Source: Rhodospirillales bacterium (GTDB lineage: Bacteria; Pseudomonadota; Alphaproteobacteria; Rhodospirillales; JASLQF01). Taken from it: a stretch of DNA of 64,000 nt. Positions 51,067 through 62,509 of this stretch are shown piece after piece (position 1 is the stretch's first letter; every line of letters starts with the position of its first letter). The notes under the pieces are model-generated. The model ran no database searches and was not told where the DNA came from. It saw only the letters and a program-made list of their open reading frames with translations. Made by a program: the position numbers and the translations under genes. The stretch lies in assembly GCA_030744625.1 (NCBI GenBank), contig JASLQF010000065.1, positions 62,001-126,000 on the forward strand. Reading direction: 5' to 3'.

Positions 51067-51084
51067 CTGATCCAGGACACTAGC
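51067..51084. repeat. Copy 2 of an exact 18-base dispersed repeat
   Basis: CTGATCCAGGACACTAGC is identical to the copy at 36607-36624. Here it lies about 27 bases before the ettA start codon. Confidence 0.6.
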
Positions 51085-51110
51085 ACCGCCGCCCTTTACC
51101 GGAGACGACC

Positions 51111-52793
51111 ATGGCCTCCTATCAATACGTCTATGTCATGCAGGGCCTCACCAAGGTCTTTCCCGGAAGGCGTGAGATCCTCAAGGGCATATCGCTTTCG
51201 TTCCTGCCCAACGTCAAGATCGGCGTGCTTGGCGTCAACGGCGCCGGCAAGACCACGCTGTTGCGGATCATGGCCGGGCTCGATGGGGACTTCGGCGGCG
51301 AGGCGCGGGCCGCCGACGGCGTCGACGCGGGATTCCTGCCCCAGGAGCCCGAGCTCGATCCCTCCAAGGACGTGGAGGGAAACATCATGGAGGGACTGGG
51401 CGAGACGAAGACGCTTCTCGACCGCTTCGAGGAGATCAGCGCGCGCTTCGCCGAGCCCATGGACGACGACGAGATGAACGCGCTCCTGGCCGAACAGGGA
51501 GAGGTGCAGGAAAAGATCGACGCGGCCAACGGTTGGGAGCTGGAGCGCACCATCGAGATTGCCATGGACGCGCTGCGCTGTCCGCCGGGGGACGCCGATG
51601 TGACCACGATCTCGGGTGGCGAGCGTCGCCGCGTCGCCCTCTGCCGGCTCCTGCTGCGGCGTCCCGACCTCCTCCTTTTGGACGAGCCCACCAACCACCT
51701 GGACGCCGAATCGGTGGCCTGGCTGGAACGGTTTCTCGCCGATTACGAGGGCACCGTGATGATCGTCACCCACGACCGCTACTTCCTCGACAACGTGACC
51801 GGGTGGATCCTGGAGCTCGACCGCGGCAGCGGCATTCCCTACGAGGGCAACTACTCTTCCTGGCTCGAACAGAAGCAAAAGCGCCTGCAGCACGAGGAAA
51901 AGCAGGAATCGTCGCGCCAGCGCACCCTGAAGAGCGAGCTGGAATGGATACGTTCCTCGCCGCGTGCCCGCCAGGCCAAGGGCAAGGCCCGCATCACGGC
52001 ATACGAGAATCTCTTCGCCGAGGCCGCCGAGCGCCAAGTTGGCCGCGCCCAGATCACCATTCCGCCGGGACCCAGGCTCGGCGATCTGGTGATCGAGGCC
52101 AAGGGCCTCAGCAAGGGATACGGCGAGCGGCTGCTTATCGAGGACCTCGATTTCCGCCTGCCGCCGGGCGGCATCGTCGGCGTTATCGGACCCAACGGCG
52201 CCGGCAAGACGACGCTGTTCCGCATGATCACCGGCGAGGAGAAGCCGGACGGCGGAACCTTGCGCATCGGCGAGACGGTGGAACTCGGCTACATCGATCA
52301 GTCGCGCCACTCGCTGGATGCCGCCAAGACCGTGTGGGAGGAGATCACCGGCGGCCTCGACGAGGTGCAACTGGGCAAGCGCACCATGCAAAGCCGCGCC
52401 TACGTCGCCCAGTTCAACTTCAAGGGCGGCGACCAGCAGGCCAAGGTGGGGCAGCTTTCGGGCGGCGAACGCAACCGGGTGCACCTGGCCAAGATGCTGA
52501 AATCGGGCGCCAACGTGCTGCTCCTCGACGAACCCACCAACGACCTCGACGTGGAGACCCTGCGCGCCCTCGAGGAAGGACTGACGGAATTCGCCGGCTG
52601 CGCCATGGTGATCAGCCACGACCGCTGGTTCCTGGACCGTATCGCCACCCACATGATCGCCTTCGAGGGCGACAGTCAGGTGGTGTGGTTCGAGGGCAAC
52701 TACGCCGATTACGAGGCCGACCGCCACCGCCGGCTCGGCGCCGAGGCCGACCAGCCGCACCGTATCAAATACAAGCCCCTGAAGCGGGCGTGA
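51111..52793 (+). CDS. ettA: Energy-dependent translational throttle protein EttA (ABC-F)
   Basis: This 560-residue protein has two ABC ATPase domains: Walker A motifs [11 protein letters not shown] and [11 protein letters not shown], signature motifs [11 protein letters not shown] and [11 protein letters not shown], and Walker [15 protein letters not shown] and [14 protein letters not shown]. There are no membrane segments. The linker with [20 protein letters not shown] fits the P-site tRNA interaction motif region of EttA. EttA binds the ribosomal E site and regulates translation in response to ATP. The ATG follows GGAG. Confidence 0.96.
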   Translation: MASYQYVYVMQGLTKVFPGRREILKGISLSFLPNVKIGVLGVNGAGKTTLLRIMAGLDGDFGGEARAADGVDAGFLPQEPELDPSKDVEGNIMEGLGETKTLLDRFEEISARFAEPMDDDEMNALLAEQGEVQEKIDAANGWELERTIEIAMDALRCPPGDADVTTISGGERRRVALCRLLLRRPDLLLLDEPTNHLDAESVAWLERFLADYEGTVMIVTHDRYFLDNVTGWILELDRGSGIPYEGNYSSWLEQKQKRLQHEEKQESSRQRTLKSELEWIRSSPRARQAKGKARITAYENLFAEAAERQVGRAQITIPPGPRLGDLVIEAKGLSKGYGERLLIEDLDFRLPPGGIVGVIGPNGAGKTTLFRMITGEEKPDGGTLRIGETVELGYIDQSRHSLDAAKTVWEEITGGLDEVQLGKRTMQSRAYVAQFNFKGGDQQAKVGQLSGGERNRVHLAKMLKSGANVLLLDEPTNDLDVETLRALEEGLTEFAGCAMVISHDRWFLDRIATHMIAFEGDSQVVWFEGNYADYEADRHRRLGAEADQPHRIKYKPLKRA

Positions 52794-52811
52794 GGCGTCC
52801 GGGGAGCGCGG

Positions 52812-53444
52812 CTAAAGCGTCTTCTTGAGGCTTTCGGTCTTCTTGCGCAGCACGTCGATGAGGCCGGCGACCTTGCCGCCGTTACGCCGGATGATGGAGC
52901 CGAAGTCGGAGCGCAGCGTCGTGCTCATGCTGGTCCCCTCGACGATCACGTCGACGATCTTGTGGGTCTGGTCCTTGACGCCGACCCGCCAATCGACGCG
53001 GATCGGCGGCCCGCCCGCCGGGCGGATGATCTCGGAAAAGACGATGACGGCGCCGTCGCCCGTCGGCACGGTCTTGGTGATGGTCAGCCTTTCGCCGGCG
53101 TACTCCGTAAAGCGGTCCACGTAGGAAGCCACCATCAGGTCCTCGAAGAGCGCCAGATACTCGTCGCGCTGGCGCGCCGTCGCCTTGCGCCAATAGCGGC
53201 CCAATATCCATCGCCCGATGCCGGCGACCGCGAAATTCTCGTTGAACAGATGGCGGAACCGCTCGATGCGCTCGCGGCGCGGGACCTCCTGCTTGGTCAG
53301 GGCCTGGATCGCCTTGTCGGCGAGGGATTCGATGAACTTTCGCGCCGCTTCCTCGATCCCTGCCGCCTGCCCCGCGACGGGACCCGCGAAAAACAACGTG
53401 GCCGAAGCCAAGGCCCCGGCGAGAAAGCTTCGGCGATCAGACAT
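52812..53444 (-). CDS. mlaC: Periplasmic phospholipid-binding protein MlaC (ABC substrate-binding)
   Basis: Start at ATG 53444 (MSDRRSFLAGALASATLFFAGP); 210 residues with an N-terminal signal peptide bearing an RR motif. The MlaC/Ttg2D domain is shown by FIESLADKAIQALTKQEVPRRERIERFRHLFNENFAVAGIGRWILGRYWRKAT and a typical C-terminus. MlaC carries phospholipids between MlaA in the outer membrane and the MlaFEDB complex. It lies two bases after mlaA on the same strand; mlaFEDB are not in the window. Confidence 0.93.
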   Translation of the reverse strand: MSDRRSFLAGALASATLFFAGPVAGQAAGIEEAARKFIESLADKAIQALTKQEVPRRERIERFRHLFNENFAVAGIGRWILGRYWRKATARQRDEYLALFEDLMVASYVDRFTEYAGERLTITKTVPTGDGAVIVFSEIIRPAGGPPIRVDWRVGVKDQTHKIVDVIVEGTSMSTTLRSDFGSIIRRNGGKVAGLIDVLRKKTESLKKTL

Positions 53445-53446
53445 TG

Positions 53447-54277
53447 TCACTCGTCCCGCGACGCCTCCTCGCCGTCCCATGGAGTCGGGGAGATCGAGTT
53501 CTTGCTGAGGCCCGGCGCCGGCATATTGGCCGAGCCCTTGCCCTGGTTGATTTCGTCGGCCCGGCGCTGGCGGTAGAGGCTGCGGATGGCGGCGTAGAAA
53601 TCGAGGGACGATTCCTCCATATCCTGCAGGGCGTCATAGTGGCGGGCCCGCTGATCGACGGCGCGCAGGCCGGTGCGCGCGAAGATGAATTCGTCGCGGT
53701 TGGTGTTGGCGAGCCACAGGTTCAAGGGGTCGAGCAGAAAATCGACCGCCAAGCCGACGGCGTCGCGCGGGTTGGAAGGGCCGAGGATGGGCAACATCAC
53801 GTAGGGCCCTTCGGGCATCCCCCACTTGGCGAGGGTCTGGCCGAAATCCTCGTTATGGTATTCGAGATCCCACTTCGCCGCCTGGTCGTGGAGGCCGCCA
53901 ATACCGATCGTCGAATTGATCACGAAGCGCAGGAGGGTGGTGCCGGCGCGCTTGAACTCACCCTGCAGCACGTCGTTAAAGAATATGATGGGCGAGCGCA
54001 GGTTGTTGAGCAGGCTGTTGATGGAACTCTGCACGAAGTCGGGCAGGTATTCTTTGTAGGCAAACGCGATGGGCTTGAGGATCACCTTGTCGAGGGCGAG
54101 GTTGATTTCGAAGAAGGCCCGATTGGTGGGCTCGGCCGGATCGTTGACCTCCTCGTACTCGGCGACGGCATCGGCGTCTTTCGGATCCGGTGCCGCGGCG
54201 CAACCGGCCAACATAAAGGCCACAATCAGGGTGGCGCCCAGCCGGGAAAGGGTCGCTACGGTGGGAAAGGCTGTCAT
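53447..54277 (-). CDS. mlaA: Outer-membrane lipoprotein MlaA (VacJ)
   Basis: Start taken as ATG 54277 (MTAFPTVATLSRLGAT); 276 residues; a GTG 27 bases earlier is possible. The signal peptide ends in a lipobox LAGC (FMLAGCAAAPD). The VacJ domain is clear (EEVNDPAEPTNRAFFEINLALD, DFGQTLAKWGMPEGPYVMLPILGPSNPRDAVGLAVD). MlaA removes phospholipids from the outer leaflet of the outer membrane and works with MlaC encoded just downstream. Confidence 0.95.
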   Translation of the reverse strand: MTAFPTVATLSRLGATLIVAFMLAGCAAAPDPKDADAVAEYEEVNDPAEPTNRAFFEINLALDKVILKPIAFAYKEYLPDFVQSSINSLLNNLRSPIIFFNDVLQGEFKRAGTTLLRFVINSTIGIGGLHDQAAKWDLEYHNEDFGQTLAKWGMPEGPYVMLPILGPSNPRDAVGLAVDFLLDPLNLWLANTNRDEFIFARTGLRAVDQRARHYDALQDMEESSLDFYAAIRSLYRQRRADEINQGKGSANMPAPGLSKNSISPTPWDGEEASRDE

Positions 54278-54513
54278 ATGAATGGCCAGACTTTCTCTTT
54301 TCACGCTCCCGGGCGCTCAAGCCGCTCCGGGAGCCACACCCCAAAAACACTACGCATTGAGCCTGAAAAGCAATTACCACACAATATGTAGCAACACCAT
54401 CCTACAAGCCCAAAACCGCACCGGCACCGTCACCGACCGGACAGCCTCTTTATGTCAGGTAGCATGCCCTCCACCAAAAAACCAGTGGAGTCGGTCACGG
54501 ATGGTGCGGGAGG

Positions 54514-54552
54514 GGCCAAGGATGTTGCAAAATTGCAACATCCGCCTTGGCC
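54514..54552 (+). other. Bulged 16-base-pair hairpin upstream of the ArsR-methyltransferase gene
   Basis: GGCCAAGGATGTTGCA pairs with TGCAACATCC-(gcc bulge)-TTGGCC around an AAAT loop. It has no T-run and lies before the likely promoter, so it may be an upstream regulatory element or a terminator-like structure of unknown kind. I could not fit it to a known riboswitch. Confidence 0.6.
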
Positions 54553-54598
54553 TGTCGCCTGGTGCCGTGGAAAACCGTGGACAGCACATTTAAATTAT

Positions 54599-54618
54599 AT
54601 ATAAAGACATCTTTATAT
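54599..54618. promoter_or_regulatory. Palindromic operator of the ArsR-methyltransferase / metF / metH operon
   Basis: ATATAAAGACATCTTTATAT has two perfect nine-base arms around CA. It ends 18 bases before the start codon of the ArsR-family regulator, so it overlaps the promoter. This position and symmetry suit an ArsR-family dimer, giving autoregulation of the operon. Confidence 0.8.
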
Positions 54619-54636
54619 CGTTAACTCTGTTGATCC

Positions 54637-55635
54637 ATGTACGATTCAGAACGTCAAACCAGGACCGTCGAGACCGTGCTGGCGGCCTTGCGCGCGGCGG
54701 CCGAGCCGACGCGCCTGCGCATTCTGTCGCTGTGCGCCGGCGGCGAGCTTACGGTGAGCGAACTGGTGCGCATTCTGGGGCAGAGCCAGCCTCGGGTCTC
54801 GCGCCACCTCAAGCTTCTTGTCGGCGCCGGTTTGCTCGATCGCGTCCGGGAAGGCAGTTGGGTCTTCCATCGCCTCGCCCACGACGACCCCGGGGGCGCC
54901 ATGGCGCGCCAATTGATCGCGCTCCTGCCCGACGGCGCCGCGGCGGCGCCCCTGGACATGGACCGCCTTGCCGAGGTCAAGCACGAACGCGCCGAGGCGG
55001 CGGCCGCCTATTTCCGCCGCAACGCGGCGCGCTGGGACGACGTGCGTTCTCTCTACGTCGAGGAGGTGGTGGTGGAGGCGGTGTTGCGCCGCCTGTTGCC
55101 ACGCCGCGGAGTGCGCGACCTTCTGGATATCGGCACCGGCACGGGGCGCATGCTCGAGGTGTTCGCGTCCCGGGCCGGTCGCGTCCAGGGCATCGACTTG
55201 TCGCCCGCGATGTTGGCCGTCGCCCGCACCAACATGGAGCGAGCCGGCATCGCCAACGGCCAGGTGCGCAAGGCCGATATGTATCGGCTTCCGTTCGCTT
55301 CGGAATCCTTTGACGCCGCGACCATCCACCAGGTTCTTCACTTCGCCGACGACCCGGGCAAGGCCATCGCCGAGGCCGCACGCGTGCTGCGCCCGTCGGC
55401 GCGGTTGCTGGTCGCCGACTTCGCGCCCCACGACCTCGAGTTCCTGCGCGACGAGCACGAACATCGCCGTCTCGGTTTCAGCGATTCAGAAGTAGCGGCG
55501 TGGTTCAAGAGTGCCCATCTCAAGGTCAAGGATACCGTTCACCTGCCGGGCGATCCCTTGACGGTGACCGTGTGGATGGGCGTAAAGCCCGGGCGCCGTG
55601 CCGCCGCCGGGCGCCGGCAGGCCGGGAAGAATTGA
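54637..55635 (+). CDS. ArsR-family regulator fused to a SAM-dependent methyltransferase domain
   Basis: This 332-residue protein has a winged helix at residues about 20-85 (AAAEPTRLRILSLCAGGELTVSELVRILGQSQPRVSRHLKLL). A class I methyltransferase domain follows at about 140-300 (LLDIGTGTGRMLEVFASRAGRVQGIDLSPAMLAVART, ADMYRLPFASESFDAATIHQVLHF). Such fusions in Alphaproteobacteria sit before metF/metH and are thought to sense S-adenosylmethionine or S-adenosylhomocysteine through the methyltransferase domain. The metF gene starts two bases after its stop. Confidence 0.92.
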   Translation: MYDSERQTRTVETVLAALRAAAEPTRLRILSLCAGGELTVSELVRILGQSQPRVSRHLKLLVGAGLLDRVREGSWVFHRLAHDDPGGAMARQLIALLPDGAAAAPLDMDRLAEVKHERAEAAAAYFRRNAARWDDVRSLYVEEVVVEAVLRRLLPRRGVRDLLDIGTGTGRMLEVFASRAGRVQGIDLSPAMLAVARTNMERAGIANGQVRKADMYRLPFASESFDAATIHQVLHFADDPGKAIAEAARVLRPSARLLVADFAPHDLEFLRDEHEHRRLGFSDSEVAAWFKSAHLKVKDTVHLPGDPLTVTVWMGVKPGRRAAAGRRQAGKN

Positions 55636-55636
55636 T

Positions 55637-56577
55637 ATGGACGCAAGGAACGATTCACGGCACGGCGCTGCGCGAAGTCCCGCCACGGTCCTGGCGGTGG
55701 CGGCGCCGTTGCCGCGCGATGTCGAAGTGTCGTTTGAGTTCTTTCCGCCGAGGACGGAAGACAGCGAACGGACCCTGTGGGCCAGCATCCAGCGCCTGGC
55801 ACCGATTCGTCCCGCCTACGTGTCGGTCACCTATGGTGCCGGCGGCTCGACGCGCCAACGCACCCACGCCACGGTCATGCGGATGCTGCGCGAAACCGAC
55901 CTCATCCCGGCCGCCCATCTTACCTGCGTAGGCCACTCGCGCGGCGAGATCGAGGCCATCGCCACCAGCTACTGGGAGGGCGGGGTGCGCCACATCGTCG
56001 CCCTGCGCGGAGACGCGCCCGAAATGGGGTCGGCGTGGGAAGCGCACCCGGACGGTTACGCGCACGCCAGCGAACTGGTTGTGGCCCTGAAGAAGGTGGC
56101 GGACTTCGAGATCAGCGTCGCCGCCTATCCGGAAAAGCACCCGGAAGCCGCCAGCCTGGACGCCGACATCGATTTCCTGAAACACAAGATAGACGCCGGC
56201 GCCACCCGCGCCATCACCCAGTATTTCTTCGACGTCGACGTCTATCTGCGCTTCGTCGAGCGCGCCCGGGCGCGCGGCGTCGAGGTGCCCATCGTGCCCG
56301 GCATCCTGCCGGTGACAAACTTCAACACGGTCGTCCAATTCAGCAAGATGAACGGCGTCAGCGTCCCCGCCTGGTTGGCCGACCTCTTCGACGGGCTCGA
56401 CGAGGAGCCGGCGACGCGCAAGCTTGTCGCGGCCAGCGTTGCCGCCGAGCAGTGCCGCGCCCTTCACGCCAACGGCGTCGAGCAGTTCCACTTCTACACG
56501 CTGAACCGCGCCGATCTGGCCTACGCCATCTGCCACGTGCTCGGCGTCAGGGTGCCCAAGACCCAGCGGGACGAGAC

Positions 56578-56581
<4 letters not shown>
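55637..56581 (+). CDS. metF: 5,10-methylenetetrahydrofolate reductase, biosynthetic type
   Basis: Start at ATG 55637 ([15 protein letters not shown]), 314 residues. MetF motifs are [50 protein letters not shown] and THQYFFD-like [13 protein letters not shown]. It makes methyl-THF for MetH and overlaps metH as GTGA, so the pair is co-translated. The catabolic MetF at 24164 differs in lacking the FFPP block and in having MetV. Confidence 0.95.
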
Positions 56582-60269
<3,688 letters not shown>

Positions 60270-60273
<4 letters not shown>

Positions 60274-60653
60274 CCGAGTTCAGGTTCCGGGTGTGGGAGT
60301 TCGTGCGCGTCATGGTGCGGCTCGAAAGCGCGCCGGCGCGGCGCACCGGAAAGTCCGGGCCGAGCTTCTACCGGGTCCATCGCGAAGCCTGGGAAAAGCT
60401 CGACCGCCGTCTCGGCCGTCTCGCCGAGAGCGACGCCGAGGCGTTCTCCGATCTGATGATGAACCAGCACGTCACGGCCGCCTTCGAGACGCCGCGCCAG
60501 ATGCGCGAGGTGAGCGCCGCGCTGGACGGTGTCGTCGCCGAGATGAGCCGGGAAATCGACAAGGGTGGCGACGCCGAACACCTGGCCAGCCTGGACAATG
60601 AAATAAAGGGCCTCGGCGCCCTCAAGCGCCGGCTGAACGCCCAGCGGCCCTAA
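60270..60653 (+). CDS. Small conserved-looking protein of unknown function after metH
   Basis: Start at ATG 60270 overlaps the metH stop (ATGA); 127 residues. The sequence is charged and helical ([53 protein letters not shown]). I do not recognise it. Translational coupling suggests a function linked to metH or simply operon membership. Confidence 0.7.
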
Positions 60654-60665
60654 GCACTCGCGGCC

Positions 60666-60851
60666 CTAGTGGTTGGTGTCGATCGGGGCCAGGACGACGC
60701 CCAGCTTGTGGCTGGCGTCGATGAGCGTGGCTTCGGCCTTGAGACGCAATTCCCTGCTTTCCTCGCCCTGGGCCTCCTCGGCGATGGCCATGAGGCGTTG
60801 GGCCCACCGGAACTGCTCGCTTACGTAGCCGCTCCAGTCGATTGTGGTCAT
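60666..60851 (-). CDS. Small acidic protein of unknown function (61 residues)
   Basis: GGGAGG is placed nine bases before the ATG at 60851, a strong ribosome-binding site. The protein is helical (MTTIDWSGYVSEQFRWAQRLMA, EAQGEESRELRLKAEATLID) and ends IDTNH. No family is recognised. It converges with the preceding gene. Confidence 0.6.
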   Translation of the reverse strand: MTTIDWSGYVSEQFRWAQRLMAIAEEAQGEESRELRLKAEATLIDASHKLGVVLAPIDTNH

Positions 60852-60967
60852 CGAATCCTCCCGCCTGAAATCGCTTCAGTACGACCATTTTAGGGCCAAG
60901 GAATTAACCCATTATGACTCGGAGGCAGGGTGATCGCGGAACAAAAGCGGAAGGGGCGTGACGGGTG

Positions 60968-61792
60968 TCACATTCCCGTTGTTTTTCCGCCGTCGCCGGC
61001 CTGTGCCAGGCGGTCGAGGCGCAGACGGTGGCGGTCGTCGGTGAGGCGCCACGCCGCCGCGAAGACGGCGGCCAGGACGCCGATGCCGGTGGCCCCGGCG
61101 AGCAGGAACATGATCAGGATCTGGTACTTCACCGCCTCGACGGGGGCGACGCCGGCCAGGATCTGCCCGGTCATCATGCCGGGCAGGGAGACCAGCCCCG
61201 CCGCCGACATGGCGTTGACGATGTGCATCATGCCGGCGCGGCAGGCGTCGCGGACCAGGTGACTGAGGGCGCGCCTCCGGTCATGGCCGAGCGCCAGGCG
61301 CGCCTCGATGGCGGCGCGCTCGCGCGCCGCCGCCGTCAGCAGGCGGTCGAGGCCGATACTGACGCCGTTCATGGTGTTGCCCAGCACCATGCCCAGGATG
61401 GGCAGCGCGTAACGCGGGTCGAACCAGGGATCGGGGCGGATTTGCGTGGTCAGGGCGAGCCCGGTGATCACCGTGCCGGCCAGCATCAGGCTCGCCGTGC
61501 CCAGGCCGTAGGTCCAGGCGCCGCCAAGCCCGCGTTTCTGGCGCGCCATCACCTCGCGCCCGGCGAACAGCACCATGGCCAGTGCCGCCGTCCCCGTCCA
61601 CCAGGGCGAGACTAGGGCGAACAGGGTCTTGAGCACCAGCCCGACCAACGTCAGCTGCACCACCATGCGCGCCGCCGCCACCGCGAGATTGCGCTCCAGG
61701 CCGAGGCCGAGGACGACGGAGAGTGCGCCCGCGAAGAGCAGCAGGAGCGAGGCGAGGACCAGGTCGGCGTAGCTCAGCGTGATGAAGCTCAT
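60968..61792 (-). CDS. fetB: ABC transporter permease, FetB/UPF0014 family
   Basis: Start at ATG 61792 (MSFITLSYADLVLASLLLLFAGAL), 274 residues; the 507-residue track ORF reads on through a non-coding frame of the ATPase gene. Six to seven transmembrane helices; family blocks RMVVQLTLVGLVLKTLF, LPILGMVLGNTMNGVSIGLDRLL and GLVSLPGMMTGQILAGVAPVEAVKYQIL. The E. coli FetAB system exports iron under oxidative stress. It overlaps the ATPase gene as ATGA. Confidence 0.92.
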   Translation of the reverse strand: MSFITLSYADLVLASLLLLFAGALSVVLGLGLERNLAVAAARMVVQLTLVGLVLKTLFALVSPWWTGTAALAMVLFAGREVMARQKRGLGGAWTYGLGTASLMLAGTVITGLALTTQIRPDPWFDPRYALPILGMVLGNTMNGVSIGLDRLLTAAARERAAIEARLALGHDRRRALSHLVRDACRAGMMHIVNAMSAAGLVSLPGMMTGQILAGVAPVEAVKYQILIMFLLAGATGIGVLAAVFAAAWRLTDDRHRLRLDRLAQAGDGGKTTGM

Positions 61793-62385
61793 GGCGCCGC
61801 CTCGGTGATCGCTCCGCCCTCGATGACCAGGCGCCGTGCCGCCAGACGCCGCGCCTGCGCGTCGTCGTGGGTGACGACGAGGATTGCGGCGCCGGCGGCG
61901 CGGCGCTCCTCGATCATCGCCTCGACGCGCCCGGCATTGTCGGCGTCGAGGGACGAGGTGGGCTCGTCGAGCAGCATCGCAGAAGGCTCCAGAACGAGGG
62001 CGCGCAGCAAGGCCAAGCGCTGGCGCTCGCTGGTGGAGAGCAGCGCCACCTGTTTTTCCAGCACGGCGTCGTCGAGGCCGAGGCCGGCGAGGGCGTGGCG
62101 CGCCGCATCCGCGTCGTCGAAGTGGTCGCCGGCCATGTCGCTCCACCACGCCGCCTCGGCGGCGACGTAGGCAACCCGCCGGCGCCACTCGGGACCCGGC
62201 ATGTCGTCGCGGGCGACGCCGTTCAGTGTCATGCGGCCGGCCGCCGGGTCGAGGTCGGCGAGGGCGTGCAGGAGGAGCGTCTTGCCGGTCCCCGAGGGGC
62301 CGGACAGCACCACGCATTCGCCGTCCGCGATTTCGAGGTCGATGGGCCCGAGACCGGGGCGGGTGAGGCCGCGAACGGTCAACAT
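61789..62385 (-). CDS. fetA: ABC transporter ATP-binding protein, FetA-like
   Basis: Start at ATG 62385 (MLTVRGLTRPGLGPIDL), 198 residues; the track start at 62472 adds a non-conserved Pro/Arg-rich leader. Walker A GPSGTGKTLLLHAL, signature LLSTSERQRLALLRAL (the usual LSGGE is LSTSE), Walker B AMLLDEPTSSLDADN, and switch His in VVTHDD. Pairs with the downstream permease. Confidence 0.9.
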   Translation of the reverse strand: MLTVRGLTRPGLGPIDLEIADGECVVLSGPSGTGKTLLLHALADLDPAAGRMTLNGVARDDMPGPEWRRRVAYVAAEAAWWSDMAGDHFDDADAARHALAGLGLDDAVLEKQVALLSTSERQRLALLRALVLEPSAMLLDEPTSSLDADNAGRVEAMIEERRAAGAAILVVTHDDAQARRLAARRLVIEGGAITEAAP

Positions 62386-62509
62386 GGTCGGGACGACACC
62401 TCGCCGGTGAGGAGGAGGACAAGCCATAGCACCCGGGTGGCAGCGGGGGAAGGGCGCCCGGCGGGGGTGCAATTTGGCTGACGCGGGCCACTAGGCCCTA
62501 TACTGCCCC

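Larger units (their letters stand above)
54278..54636. promoter_or_regulatory. Intergenic region and leader between mlaA and the metF-metH operon
   Basis: This 359-base stretch lies between divergent genes. It contains a strong bulged hairpin at 54514-54552 and a near-perfect operator palindrome at 54599-54618, both annotated separately. Near the start codon the sequence becomes AT-rich (taaattatatataaaga). I see no gene in it. Confidence 0.7.

Noticed and set aside
60968-62491. 507-residue ORF suggesting a fused FetA-FetB protein
   Set aside because: Its first half is an out-of-frame reading of the ATPase gene. The permease starts at 61792 with ATGA coupling, so the two genes are separate.
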